Shown here: positions 50,938 through 59,682 of the stretch, in pieces | Numbering within the stretch: position 1 is the first letter of the stretch | How the letters are laid out: every line of letters starts with the position of its first letter | Source: Kumtagia ephedrae | Lineage (GTDB): Bacteria > Pseudomonadota > Alphaproteobacteria > Rhizobiales > Rhizobiaceae | Direction of reading: 5' to 3' | NCBI RefSeq assembly: GCF_003012745.1 | Contig: NZ_PXYK01000005.1 | Location: forward strand, 124,001 to 188,000 | DNA length: 64,000 nt | Notes under the pieces: model-generated | Database searches by the model: none | Seen by the model: the letters and a program-made list of their open reading frames with translations, nothing else | What the model was told of the DNA's origin: nothing | Translations under genes and position numbers: made by a program

Positions 50938-51879
50938 TCAGTGCCCGTGTCTCGGCGGCTGGTCGGCGCAGGCGCCGAATTCCGGCTCGACCGTGGCATG
51001 GTCGATTCCATGCACCGTCGCAAGCCGCGACTTGATCGCGCTCACCGCGGCATGCGGATCGGTACCGTCAAGCAGGCAGGCGTGCAGCGTCGCCATGGTC
51101 TTCTCGCCGTCGAGCGACCACACATGCATGTGGTGGACCTCCCGCACGCCCTCGACATGCGCCGACAGGTCGCCGGCGATGCCGTCGCGGTCGAGGTTTT
51201 CCGGAACGCCTTCGAGCAGGACATGCGCGGCCTGGCGCATCAGCGACCAGGCGGTCGACAGGATGAGCACGGCCACCAGAACCGACAGGATCGGATCGAT
51301 CGGCGTCCAGCCCGTCGCCAGGATCACAAGTGCGGCGGCGATGGCCGCGACCGAGCCGAGCAGGTCGCCCAGCACATGCAGGATGGCGCCGCGCATGTTG
51401 AGGCTCTCGCGGTTGCCGCCGCGCAGGATGAGGAAGCCGGCGATGTTGACGGCCAGCCCCGCCAGCGCCACCACCAGCATCGGGCCGCCGAGCACCGGCC
51501 CCGGATCGAAGAAGCGCACCACCGCCTCGTAGACGATCCACAGCGCGATGGCGAAGATGGTGACGCCGTTGGTGTAGGCGACCAGCGTCTTGACCCGGCC
51601 GAGCCCGTAGGTGTGGCGCGCCGTCGCCGGCCGGTCGGCGAGGTGGAAGGCATACCAGGCCAGCCACAGCGCGATCGAATCGGTGAGCATGTGGCCGGCA
51701 TCCGCCAGCAGCGCCAGCGAGCCGGTGACCAGGCCGCCGATCGCCTCCGCCACCATAAAGCCGCCGGTGAGCAGCGCCGCGATCAGCACGCGCGTCTTGT
51801 CGGCGCCGCGCAGGTCGTGGGAATGGTCGTGATGCCCGGCCGCCCCCTGGTGATCGTGGTGCGGATGGGCATGGCTCAT
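50938..51879 (-). CDS. CDF-family metal cation exporter (ZitB/CzcD-like)
   Basis: 313 aa from ATG 51879. The N-terminus is His-rich (AHPHHDHQGAAGHHDHSHDL). Six membrane segments follow, with the metal-site motifs LLADAGHMLTDSIALWLAWY and ILHVLGDLLGSVAAI, i.e. HxxxD pairs in TM2 and TM5. The C-terminal cytosolic domain has HHMHVWSLDGEKTMATLHA. It exports Zn2+, Co2+ or similar by proton antiport. The next gene upstream is an acetyltransferase 4 bp away. Confidence 0.92.
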   Translation of the reverse strand: MSHAHPHHDHQGAAGHHDHSHDLRGADKTRVLIAALLTGGFMVAEAIGGLVTGSLALLADAGHMLTDSIALWLAWYAFHLADRPATARHTYGLGRVKTLVAYTNGVTIFAIALWIVYEAVVRFFDPGPVLGGPMLVVALAGLAVNIAGFLILRGGNRESLNMRGAILHVLGDLLGSVAAIAAALVILATGWTPIDPILSVLVAVLILSTAWSLMRQAAHVLLEGVPENLDRDGIAGDLSAHVEGVREVHHMHVWSLDGEKTMATLHACLLDGTDPHAAVSAIKSRLATVHGIDHATVEPEFGACADQPPRHGH

Positions 51880-51883
51880 GGTT

Positions 51884-52567
51884 TCAGGCTCCCGCGGCCC
51901 GCAACTCCTCGAGCCGTTTCTTCTGATTGCCGGCCCGGTCGAAATTCGCCGGGTCGAGCCAGGCCTCGTAGGCACGCTTCAGCGCCGGCCATTCCGTGTC
52001 GATGATCGAATACCACGCCGTGTCGCGGTTTTCACCCTTCACCACCAGATGCTGGCGGAACAGGCCCTCGAACCGGAAGCCGAACCGTTCGGCGGCCCGC
52101 TTCGACGGTTCGTTGCGGTTGTTGCATTTCCATTCGTAGCGCCGGTAGCCGAGCTCGTCGAATATGTAGCGCAGGAACAGGAACTGCGCCTCCGTCGCCG
52201 CCGGCTTGCGCGAGACCAGCGGCCCCCAATAGATGTTGCCGATCTCGATCACGCCGTTGGCCGGGTCGATGCGCATCAGCGTCTGCCGCCCGGCGATTTT
52301 TCCGCTCGCCTTGTCGATCACCGCGAAGAACAGCGGGTCCTCGCTTGCCGCGGCCTTGTCCAGCCAGGGCTGGAAAGCCGGACGATCGGCGGGCGGAAGG
52401 TCGGGCAGCCAGCGGAAGCGGCCGTCGGCATCGGCGACGGAGGAAGCCTCGAAAAGACCGTCGCCGTGGCGGGCGGCATCGAGCGGCTCCAGCCTGACAT
52501 AGCGGCCTTCGAGCACAATGCGCCCGGGGCGCGGGCGGGCGGTCCAGTTTTTCAGGTCGTCGGACAC
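51884..52567 (-). CDS. GNAT-family N-acetyltransferase (RimJ/RimL type)
   Basis: 227 aa from GTG 52567 with GGAG upstream. The sequence RIVLEGRYVRLEPLDAARHG begins the RimJ-like fold; GKIAGRQTLMRIDPANGVIE, IGNIYWGPLVSRKPAATEA and YRRYEWKCNNRNEPSKRAAE, then RFGFRFEGLFRQHLVVKG, are typical. It probably acetylates a protein N-terminus or small amine. It ends 4 bp before the CDF gene, suggesting one operon. Confidence 0.88.
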   Translation of the reverse strand: MSDDLKNWTARPRPGRIVLEGRYVRLEPLDAARHGDGLFEASSVADADGRFRWLPDLPPADRPAFQPWLDKAAASEDPLFFAVIDKASGKIAGRQTLMRIDPANGVIEIGNIYWGPLVSRKPAATEAQFLFLRYIFDELGYRRYEWKCNNRNEPSKRAAERFGFRFEGLFRQHLVVKGENRDTAWYSIIDTEWPALKRAYEAWLDPANFDRAGNQKKRLEELRAAGA

Positions 52568-52651
52568 CGCAGCGCTCCATTTCCTTTGACTTTGCTCGCC
52601 CGACCATCTCAAAAGCGGAAAAAGCCTCACAGCACCAGATGGGATACGGGA

Positions 52652-53851
52652 ATGCTCCAAACGATTGCCGCCTTCGACCGCATCGGCGAGGAAAACGCCT
52701 TCGCCGTGCTCGCCCGCGCCACCGCACTCGCCGCCGAGGGCAAGGACATCATCAATCTCGGCATCGGCCAGCCCGACTTCCGCACGCCGGATCACATCGT
52801 CGAGGCGGCGATCAAGGCGCTGCGCGACGGCCATCACGGCTACACGCCGGCGACCGGGCTGCTGGCGACGCGCGAGGCGGTGGCGCGGCGCACCTTGACG
52901 ACCACCGGCGTCGAGGTCTCGCCGGACACCATCATGATCCTGCCGGGCGGCAAGCCGACCATGTATGCGGCGATCGTCATGTTCGGCGAGCCGGGCGCGG
53001 AGATCCTCTATCCCGATCCCGGCTTCCCCATCTACCGCTCGATGATCGAGTTCACCGGGGCGACGCCGGTGCCGGTGCCGATCCGCGAGGAGAACGGTTT
53101 TGCCTTCTCGGCCGAGGAGACGCTGGCGCTGATCACGCCGAGGACGCGGCTCCTGATCCTCAACTCGCCGGCCAACCCGACCGGCGGCGTCACGCCGCGC
53201 GCCGAGATCGAGAAGCTGGTCAAGGGGCTGGAGAAGCACCCCGACGTCGCCATCCTTTCCGACGAGATCTACGACGTCATGACCTATGACGGCGAAAGCC
53301 ACTGCTCGCTGCTGGAGTTCCCGGAGATTCGCGAGCGCCTGATCGTGCTCAACGGCTGGTCGAAGACCTGGGCGATGACCGGCTGGCGGCTCGGCTGGTC
53401 GATCTGGCCGAACAGCGAGCAAGGCGGGCGGCTCTACGACAAGGTGCGCAAGCTGGCGGTCAACTGCTGGTCCTGCGTCAACGCGCCGGCGCAGCATGCC
53501 GGCATCGCCGCGATCGACGGCCCGCAGGACGCGGTGGACGCGATGATGAAGGCCTTCGACCGGCGCAGGAAGCTGGTCGTCGAGGGGCTGAACAAACTGC
53601 CCGGCGTCTCCTGCATCACGCCCAAGGGCGCCTTCTACGCCTTCCCCAATATCTCCGAGACCGGCTGGAAGGCGAAGAAGCTCGCCTCGGCGCTGCTGGA
53701 GGAGACCGGCGTAGCGCTGATCGGCGGCCCGGATTTCGGCATCCTCGGCGAGGGCTACATCCGGTTGTCCTACGCCAATTCGGAAGAGAACATCTTGCGG
53801 GCGCTGGAGCGGGTGGAGAAGTTCCTCGGGCAAAACCCGCGGGCCTCGTAA
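52652..53851 (+). CDS. Class I/II pyridoxal-phosphate aminotransferase
   Basis: 399 aa, AspC-like fold I. PLP lysine K238 in NGWSKTWAMTGWRLGWSIWP. Substrate/cofactor motifs: LGIGQPDFRTPDHIVEAAIK, NSPANPTGG at 171-179 and LSDEIYDVM. It transaminates an amino acid with a 2-oxo acid; aspartate/aromatic or branched types cannot be separated by eye. Divergent from the acetyltransferase gene, with an 84-bp shared intergenic region. Confidence 0.92.
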   Translation: MLQTIAAFDRIGEENAFAVLARATALAAEGKDIINLGIGQPDFRTPDHIVEAAIKALRDGHHGYTPATGLLATREAVARRTLTTTGVEVSPDTIMILPGGKPTMYAAIVMFGEPGAEILYPDPGFPIYRSMIEFTGATPVPVPIREENGFAFSAEETLALITPRTRLLILNSPANPTGGVTPRAEIEKLVKGLEKHPDVAILSDEIYDVMTYDGESHCSLLEFPEIRERLIVLNGWSKTWAMTGWRLGWSIWPNSEQGGRLYDKVRKLAVNCWSCVNAPAQHAGIAAIDGPQDAVDAMMKAFDRRRKLVVEGLNKLPGVSCITPKGAFYAFPNISETGWKAKKLASALLEETGVALIGGPDFGILGEGYIRLSYANSEENILRALERVEKFLGQNPRAS

Positions 53852-53866
53852 GCCGCCCTCTTCCGA

Positions 53867-54430
53867 TCAGAGGGGCCGATAGAAGATGGCCCTGCCGGCA
53901 GGGAGCATCTGAAGCAGAAGATCGAAGTCGCCGACATTCGCGGTGAGCACGGTCAGACCAAGCTTCTGCGCTTGCACGAACAGAACGCAATCGTGCAGGG
54001 CGCGGTATCGATCGTCGGCTGCATAACCCTGGAGCCGGCACAGAATTCCAGAGAGCATTGCGCCCTTTGCGAGCATGTCCGTATCGGGAGCAAAGACCCG
54101 GTGCGGCGGCATCGCCCTGATCAGGCCGCCTATCCGGTCGATGGCCACCTTGCTTCCCGGATGCCGGGGATCGAGAGCGCCGATAGAGTGCATGAGTTCC
54201 TGAACGGCGACCGCGGAATGATTGACGATACGCAGGTCGAGCAGGTCCGCAACGGCGTCGGGAGTTCGCCCCTGCAAGCCATCGATATAGACGCAGGTAT
54301 CGAGAAGCAGTGCCTGGCCCGCGCTGGCGTTGTCGAGAAAAGGCAATTCATCGCCGGATTGGCGGGAAAGAGTCTTGCGGGGCGCGAAGCGCGCCCACCG
54401 CAGGGTTGCGTCGAAATCGAAGTCGGGCAA
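53867..54430 (-). CDS. PIN-domain toxin-like ribonuclease
   Basis: 187 aa. A ~40-residue N-terminal extension precedes the PIN fold. Acidic residues sit at the usual places: D44 (LLLDTCVYID), E78 (AVQELM), D147 (RALHDCVLF) and D168/D170 (TANVGDFD). PIN toxins cleave RNA in an Mg2+-dependent way. It begins directly after the antitoxin-like gene stop. The extension and length are greater than usual VapC (~130 aa). Confidence 0.85.
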   Translation of the reverse strand: MPDFDFDATLRWARFAPRKTLSRQSGDELPFLDNASAGQALLLDTCVYIDGLQGRTPDAVADLLDLRIVNHSAVAVQELMHSIGALDPRHPGSKVAIDRIGGLIRAMPPHRVFAPDTDMLAKGAMLSGILCRLQGYAADDRYRALHDCVLFVQAQKLGLTVLTANVGDFDLLLQMLPAGRAIFYRPL

Positions 54431-54712
54431 TCAGAAGCCGAGCTTCAGGGCCGGGTCCACCGTGCCGCGAGCATTTCTGAAGGTTTTTGCAAACTCGTCG
54501 TCGAGCGCGACATTGGCCAGCGCGAACTCGATCAGGTCAGTGTCGGCCTCGATGCCGGTCCGCTGCTTGGCCCGTTCGATCAAGGCGGGGCTGATACGGC
54601 CGCTGAGCCGCGCGCTCTTTTCGCCCAGCAGCCCGGATTTCTCGGCCGCCTGCATCACCGCCCGGAGCCGGGGCTGTCCGCTCTCGCTGGATTGCTTGGC
54701 CACCTTTGGCAT
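54431..54712 (-). CDS. Antitoxin-like protein paired with the PIN toxin
   Basis: 93 aa, charged and helical: RLSGRISPALIERAKQRTGI, then ADTDLIEFALANVALDDEFA, which has the size and pattern of ribbon-helix-helix-type antitoxins. The stop is immediately adjacent to the PIN gene start, giving the standard antitoxin-toxin order. DNA-binding details cannot be verified by eye. Confidence 0.78.
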   Translation of the reverse strand: MPKVAKQSSESGQPRLRAVMQAAEKSGLLGEKSARLSGRISPALIERAKQRTGIEADTDLIEFALANVALDDEFAKTFRNARGTVDPALKLGF

Positions 54713-54822
54713 GGCTGCCGCCTTGTTGAACGATCTTCGATTTCGTCAGACATAGCACAAAGCGCGACGATCATCCATCCAGGGGATTGCGTCGCGTCCG
54801 TCGGCCCCGGAGTGCGCGACCC

Positions 54823-55707
54823 CTACAGCCGCTTCTCGAACCAGTGATGGGCGTAGGGATTGTCGTTGTAGCGCCCGATCTCGCGATAGCCGAGCTTTCG
54901 GTAGAGCGCGTGCGCCTCCGTCAGCGTGCGGTTGGTGTCGAGCCGCAGGGTCTTGAAGCCGGCGTCCCGGGCGATGGCCTCCAGCCTGTCCATGATCCCG
55001 GTCGCCACGCCCTTGCCCCGCACGGCGGGGCCGCACCAGACGCGCTTGATCTCGCCGACCTCGTCGGTGAGGCGCTTCAGCGCGCCGCAGCCGACCGCCT
55101 CGCCGTCGAGCCGCGCCAGCACGAGGTAGCCGTGCGGCGGCACCATGTCGGCGGTGTCGAAGCTGCCGCCGGCCTCAGCGTCGAAGCCGGTGTCGAAGCG
55201 CCGCGCCAGCTCGGCATAATAGCTGTCGAGGCAGCGGCGCGCGTCGGCGCTGTCCGGAGCCTCGAGGGCGACCTCGACGGCCGGCGGGCGCATCAGGCGC
55301 TCCACCTCCGCCATCGCGGCGACGAGGCGCCGGCGCTCGGGCTCGCCCAGAGGATTCAGGATCGAAACGGCGAGGTCGTCGGACAGCGCGTCGTAAGCCC
55401 GGAATTCGGCGCGGCCCTTCTCGGTCAGGTGCACCTCGCGCGCCCGGCCGTCGTCCGCCTTGCGGCGGACCTCGACCAGCCCCTGCCCTTCGAGCGCCCG
55501 CAGCAGCCGGCTGAGATAGCCGGAATCGAGGCCGAGGCGTTCGCGCAGGACGCGGATATCGGCTCCGTCCGTGCTGCCCGCTTCGAAGATCAGCCGCGCC
55601 TCGCCGAGCGGCCGGCCGCGCGCGAGGTAGCTGTCGTCGAGCGCGCCGACGCGCTGCGTCACCGTGCGGTTGAAGCTGCGCACCTGTTCGATAAGCTTTT
55701 CATCCAT
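54823..55707 (-). CDS. MarR-GNAT fusion protein
   Basis: 294 aa. Residues ~1-145 are a MarR-type winged helix (LGEARLIFEAGSTDGADIRV, LGLDSGYLSRLLRALEGQGL, DGRAREVHLTEKGRAEFRAY). Residues ~150-294 are a GNAT acetyltransferase with VWCGPAVRGKGVATGIMDRL and LRLDTNRTLTEAHALYRKLG. This two-domain family is common in soil bacteria; the acetylated substrate is unknown. The fusion suggests ligand-coupled regulation. Confidence 0.92.
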   Translation of the reverse strand: MDEKLIEQVRSFNRTVTQRVGALDDSYLARGRPLGEARLIFEAGSTDGADIRVLRERLGLDSGYLSRLLRALEGQGLVEVRRKADDGRAREVHLTEKGRAEFRAYDALSDDLAVSILNPLGEPERRRLVAAMAEVERLMRPPAVEVALEAPDSADARRCLDSYYAELARRFDTGFDAEAGGSFDTADMVPPHGYLVLARLDGEAVGCGALKRLTDEVGEIKRVWCGPAVRGKGVATGIMDRLEAIARDAGFKTLRLDTNRTLTEAHALYRKLGYREIGRYNDNPYAHHWFEKRL

Positions 55708-55772
55708 TGCCTGACTTTAGTCAGATAATTCACGGGCCGCAAGTGGGGCGATGGGACGAAGGTCCCGACATG

Positions 55773-56528
55773 CTATCCCCGCCCGACGAACGGCATCTTG
55801 GTCGCCATCACCGTCATGAACAGCACATTGGCGTCGAGCGGCAGGCTGGCCATGTGCAGCACCGCGTCGGCGACGCGCTGCACGTCCATCACCGCCTCGG
55901 CGGCGATGGTGCCGTTGGCCTGCGGCACGCCGACCGTCATCGCCTGCGCCATCTCGGTCAGCGCGTTGCCGATGTCGATCTGGCCGCAGGCGATGTCGAA
56001 GGGCCGGCCGTCCAGCGCCAGCGTCCTGGTGAGGCCGGTGATGGCGTGCTTGGTGGCAGTGTAGGGCACCGAGCCCGGCCGCGGCGCGTAGGCGGAAACG
56101 GAGCCGTTGTTGATGATGCGGCCGCCCATCGGCGACTGCCGCCGCATGACGCCGAAGGCGGCGCGGGCGCACAGGAACGAACCGGTCAGGTTCACGCCGA
56201 CGATGTCGTTCCACACCGAGACCGGGATCTCGTCGATCGGCGTCGACTTGTAGCTCGACCCGGCATTGTTGAAGAGCAGGTCGACGCGGCCGAAGGTGTC
56301 GACCGCCGTCCTGAACAGCGCATCCACCTGATCTTCCCTGGTGACGTCGCAGGAGACGGCAAGCGCGCGCGCCTCCGTCTGTCCGGCCGCGGCCACGGCC
56401 TCGTCGAGCACCGCCTGTCTGCGGCCGCAGAACACCGTGTTCCAGCCCTTCCCGAGCAGCGTGGTGGCGACGGCCCTGCCCACGCCGGTGCCGGCACCGG
56501 TGACGATTGCTGTCTTTCGGTTCTGCAT
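55773..56528 (-). CDS. Short-chain dehydrogenase/reductase
   Basis: 251 aa from ATG 56528 with GGAGGA upstream; a farther ATG at 56591 is unlikely. Motifs: [41 protein letters not shown] with YTATK as the YxxxK. It ends [11 protein letters not shown], seen in many SDRs of this type. An NAD(P)-dependent oxidoreductase of unknown substrate. Confidence 0.9.
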   Translation of the reverse strand: MQNRKTAIVTGAGTGVGRAVATTLLGKGWNTVFCGRRQAVLDEAVAAAGQTEARALAVSCDVTREDQVDALFRTAVDTFGRVDLLFNNAGSSYKSTPIDEIPVSVWNDIVGVNLTGSFLCARAAFGVMRRQSPMGGRIINNGSVSAYAPRPGSVPYTATKHAITGLTRTLALDGRPFDIACGQIDIGNALTEMAQAMTVGVPQANGTIAAEAVMDVQRVADAVLHMASLPLDANVLFMTVMATKMPFVGRG

Positions 56529-56717
56529 GATCTGTCCTCCTGTCGGAGGTGGCATTGCAGATCGTTGGCGGGGAGGCAAGCCGGTCGACAAAAAGGGCGG
56601 CCATTGGCGACCGCCCGATCTGAACCGCTTGGGAGGAGGAGGAGAGCGGATCCGACTGCTAAAATGATGCGCTTCAAGGGTTAACGAAAAGTTAACGCGG
56701 GCCGCCGCGCCCAGCCC

Positions 56718-57566
56718 CTAACCGATCCACGGCAGGAAAGGCCGGCCGGCAAGCGCCTCGGCGAAAACCCAGATGACGAAGCCGGCATAGATCGTGGCGA
56801 AGATCCGGACCGGCAGGCGGTTCGCACTTCCGAAAAAGGCCGCCGACACAAGGCCGAAGGCGGGGATGAAATGCAGGGCATGGGTGGCGAAGAAATGCGC
56901 GACCCTCAGGTCGCCGCCGTCGCGCGCCCAGCCCATCAGCGGCAACCCTCCGGCATCCGTCCCTGCCCCGCCGACGGCATGCGTAGCGAGAGACGACATC
57001 GTACCGGCGGTCGCAAGCGTGAGCGGCAGCACGAGACCGAGGCCGATCACGACGGAACTCTTCAGCGCCGGCGCGAGCCCGGTCGCGGGATTGCGGGCGA
57101 TCAGCCACGCATAGACGGCCGTCGGCGTGGTGAGCAGGATCGCGCCGAGCCCCATGGCCGAGTAGATCACGATGCCGGTGGGAGTCCGGTTGAAATGGGA
57201 GGCCGTTCCCAGCATCGCCGCTCCGCCGATCCAGACCATCTCGGCGACGATCGCCGCGATCACCGCGAGGCGATAGGCGCGGTACCAGCGCCGGCCGGTC
57301 GTGCCCGTCGGCAACCAGCGCGCGAAAAGAGCGAGCGTGAGCAGATAGACGATCAGCGCCAGCTCGAACTTCAGCGGCTTGATCCAGACATTGATGCCGA
57401 GGAAGGTTCGCGCCTCGATCCCCGCGGCGAATGCCAGCGGCGTCGCCGCGAACAGCAACGCGACGGCACAGCCGAAGAAGCCCGGCTCGGCGGTGCGCAG
57501 CGATTGCAGCACTCGGCCTGGCCGGAAAACGGGAGCGGCTCTTTCGGCGGCGGCAAGAGCGGTCAT
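56718..57566 (-). CDS. Polytopic membrane protein, unknown function
   Basis: 282 aa with about seven hydrophobic segments (e.g. FGCAVALLFAATPLAFAAGI, LALIVYLLTLALFARWL, VIAAIVAEMVWIGGAAMLGT). His residues in FFATHALHFIPAF and the WIKPLKFELALIVY segment may be functionally conserved. I do not recognise the family. The ABA4-like gene starts upstream on the same strand, 16 bp away, so they probably form an operon. Confidence 0.82.
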   Translation of the reverse strand: MTALAAAERAAPVFRPGRVLQSLRTAEPGFFGCAVALLFAATPLAFAAGIEARTFLGINVWIKPLKFELALIVYLLTLALFARWLPTGTTGRRWYRAYRLAVIAAIVAEMVWIGGAAMLGTASHFNRTPTGIVIYSAMGLGAILLTTPTAVYAWLIARNPATGLAPALKSSVVIGLGLVLPLTLATAGTMSSLATHAVGGAGTDAGGLPLMGWARDGGDLRVAHFFATHALHFIPAFGLVSAAFFGSANRLPVRIFATIYAGFVIWVFAEALAGRPFLPWIG

Positions 57567-57582
57567 GGATTTTCTCGCGTGT

Positions 57583-58029
57583 TCAGGCGACCGCGGCGCG
57601 ACCTTTGCGCGCTCCGCGTATCGCGGTGAAGGTCAAGAGCCCGGCAGGGCCGAACAGGAAGGTGAGGCCGAGGCAAGGCAGCACGAGCAGGAACGGAACC
57701 TCCTCGCGCCGCGCCATCCGCACGATCCAGGCGCCGACGAACAGGTCGAAGGCGAGATAGTGGATCCAGCCGGCCAGCAGCAGCTGCCGGGACTCGAACA
57801 GACGCGCGACGTTATCGAGGCTGTCGAAACCGCCCTCGCCTTGCGTCCAAAAGGCGAGGATCAGTCCGGTATAAGCGACCGACAGCAGGAGCGGGACGGC
57901 GAGCCCCGACACCCGGTCGGCAACGGCCGGAAAGAACGGACTGCCAAGCAGAACGGCCCAGCCGGACAGGGCCGTCATGTTGGCGATCTGGAACAAGGCG
58001 TCGGGCGACATGGCTGGTTTCCGGCTCAT
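57583..58029 (-). CDS. ABA4-like (DUF4281) membrane protein
   Basis: 148 aa, four membrane segments. Motifs of the ABA4-like family: LLLAGWIHYLAFDLFVGAWI and PCLGLTFLFGPAGLLTF. In plants ABA4 takes part in neoxanthin formation; the bacterial role is not known. ATG 58029 or ATG 58011 (MSPDALFQIANMT). It is divergent from the TetR gene across a region with two direct repeats. Confidence 0.85.
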   Translation of the reverse strand: MSRKPAMSPDALFQIANMTALSGWAVLLGSPFFPAVADRVSGLAVPLLLSVAYTGLILAFWTQGEGGFDSLDNVARLFESRQLLLAGWIHYLAFDLFVGAWIVRMARREEVPFLLVLPCLGLTFLFGPAGLLTFTAIRGARKGRAAVA

Positions 58030-58067
58030 AAACTTGACACTGGAAAGATGAAGGATGGCAAACGATC

Positions 58068-58101
58068 TTTACGCCGTCAAGTTAATTTTTACGCCGTCAA
58101 G
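58068..58101. promoter_or_regulatory. Direct repeats between the ABA4-like and TetR genes
   Basis: TTTACGCCGTCAAG occurs twice (58068-58081 and 58088-58101), 20 bp apart, i.e. about two DNA turns. On the minus strand each reads CTTGACGGCGTAAA, containing a TTGACG -35-like hexamer. It may be an operator or a small duplication in the divergent promoter region of the membrane-protein operon and the TetR regulator. Confidence 0.5.
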
Positions 58102-58154
58102 ATTGAGGCCGAGGCAAGCCGATGCTAAGGGGCAGTTCGAAGCAGGATGGGCAC

Positions 58155-58823
58155 ATGGCGGACAGGAGGGGGCGGCGGCCCCGCTATCACCACGGCGATC
58201 TTCGCGAGGCGCTGCTGGCGGCGGCCGAGCAAGAACTGGTGGACAAGGGCATCGAGGGTTTCACCCTGCGCGGCGCGGCGAAACGGGCCGGCGTCTCGCA
58301 CGCGGCCCCGGCGCATCATTTCCGCGACACCCGCGATCTTCTGACGGCGCTGGCGGCGGTCGCGGCCAACCGTTTCTACCGCAGCATGAAGGATCGGCAG
58401 GAGAACGCCGAAAAGACCCCGCGGGCGCAGTTCGTCGCCCTGGGCCTCGGCTATGTGGAGTTCGCGCTCGCCAGCCCCGCTCTGTTCGGCCTGATGTTCG
58501 GCTCGAAACGGCCCGACTACGCCGCCGCCGAATTGTCCAAGCCGGCGTCGGACGCCTTCCGGCTCCTGGTGGACGACATCGCGGCGCTGCGCGACGAGGA
58601 CCCCCTGGCGACGCCGGACGGCCGCGCCGACATCGCCGCCGCATGGGCGCTGGTCCATGGGCTGGCCGAGCTGTTGATCGCCGGCCGCCTGGGCTTCCTC
58701 AAGCAGGATCTGGAGGGCGACCTCGAATGCGCGATCCTGAGGGTGATCAACCACATCGTGCCCGGGGGGACGGCGGCGCCGGCCGCGCCGCCGGATAGTT
58801 CGCAGCCTACCAGCGCGGGTTGA
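58155..58823 (+). CDS. TetR/AcrR-family regulator with TetR_C_13/WHG-like C-terminal domain
   Basis: 222 aa from ATG 58155; ATG 58122 would add 11 residues. The helix-turn-helix RYHHGDLREALLAAAEQELV and FTLRGAAKRAGVSHAAPAHH, then HFRDTRDLLTALAAVA, is the form often paired with this C-terminal domain. Ligand unknown. It may control the divergent membrane-protein operon through the repeats at 58068-58101. Its 3' end overlaps the DUF533 gene by 17 bp on the other strand. Confidence 0.9.
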   Translation: MADRRGRRPRYHHGDLREALLAAAEQELVDKGIEGFTLRGAAKRAGVSHAAPAHHFRDTRDLLTALAAVAANRFYRSMKDRQENAEKTPRAQFVALGLGYVEFALASPALFGLMFGSKRPDYAAAELSKPASDAFRLLVDDIAALRDEDPLATPDGRADIAAAWALVHGLAELLIAGRLGFLKQDLEGDLECAILRVINHIVPGGTAAPAAPPDSSQPTSAG

Positions 58824-59574
58824 CGTTCGGATTCGGGGCGGAAGCGGTCTGGGCCTCCCCGACCGGCACGGTCTGCGGCGCCTTGGCGGCGGACACCGTC
58901 GCCTCGACATGGTCGACGAGCGCGTCGGGCAGGCCGAGCCGCCCGGCGAGCAGGTCGAGATAGCCGCGCTCGGCGCGCGAGTCCGGCTCGATCGCCAGCC
59001 GCGAGGCCGTATAAAGTTCGACCTTCTGCTCCTCGGTCCTGGCCGCGGCGGTCAACGTGTCCAGATCGAGCGGCGCGTCCAGCTCGGCCATCAGGAATTG
59101 TTCGGCTTCGGTATCGATACCGGCCAGGCGCAGCTTGCCGGCGATCTTGCCGCGCTCCTCGTCATCGACATGGCCGTCGGCCTTGGCGGCGGCGATCATG
59201 GCGCGGATCAGCGTCAGCGCGAACTCGGCGTCGCCCTGCGGCGCGTTGGCCGGGTGGAAGCCGGTGTCGGACGGCGGCGGCAGCAGCTCGGGCTGCGACT
59301 GCGGCGTCTCCGCCGGCTGCTTGCCGGCCTGGTAGTTCTTGTAGGCCTGGTAGGCGAGCCCGCCGATCGCCGCGAGACCGCCGATCGTCGCCGCCTTGCC
59401 GGTCACCGACCGGCCGGTCTTGGTGCCGAGCAGCACAGCGACCAGCGCGCCGGCGGCCAGCGGATTGTCCTTGGCCATCTGCGCCGCCTTGCCGGCGCCG
59501 TCGCGCACCGAAGTCTTGGTACCCGGCACCTGCGAGCCAAGCAGGTCGTCGAGCAGCTTCTTGGGATCGAACAT
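58807..59574 (-). CDS. DUF533/TerB-like protein
   Basis: 255 aa from ATG 59574, preceded by GGAGG. MFDPKKLLDDLLGSQVPGTK opens the protein; a Gly-rich membrane-like segment GALVAVLLGTKTG ... IGGLAAIGGLAYQAYKNYQ lies at 43-87. The C-terminal TerB-like helical domain has ALTLIRAMIAAAKADGHVDD and EERGKIAGKLRLAGI. It matches the YebE/DUF533 family of inner-membrane proteins of unknown role. Confidence 0.88.
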   Translation of the reverse strand: MFDPKKLLDDLLGSQVPGTKTSVRDGAGKAAQMAKDNPLAAGALVAVLLGTKTGRSVTGKAATIGGLAAIGGLAYQAYKNYQAGKQPAETPQSQPELLPPPSDTGFHPANAPQGDAEFALTLIRAMIAAAKADGHVDDEERGKIAGKLRLAGIDTEAEQFLMAELDAPLDLDTLTAAARTEEQKVELYTASRLAIEPDSRAERGYLDLLAGRLGLPDALVDHVEATVSAAKAPQTVPVGEAQTASAPNPNVNPRW

Positions 59575-59682
59575 GAAGGCCTCCGCTTCGCTGGTCCCGC
59601 CGTGCGGGACGTTCCCGTCCGCCAGACTTAGGCAGCCGCCGGCGACAATGCAATGACGGCCGGCCGCTGGCAAGCGGCCGCG

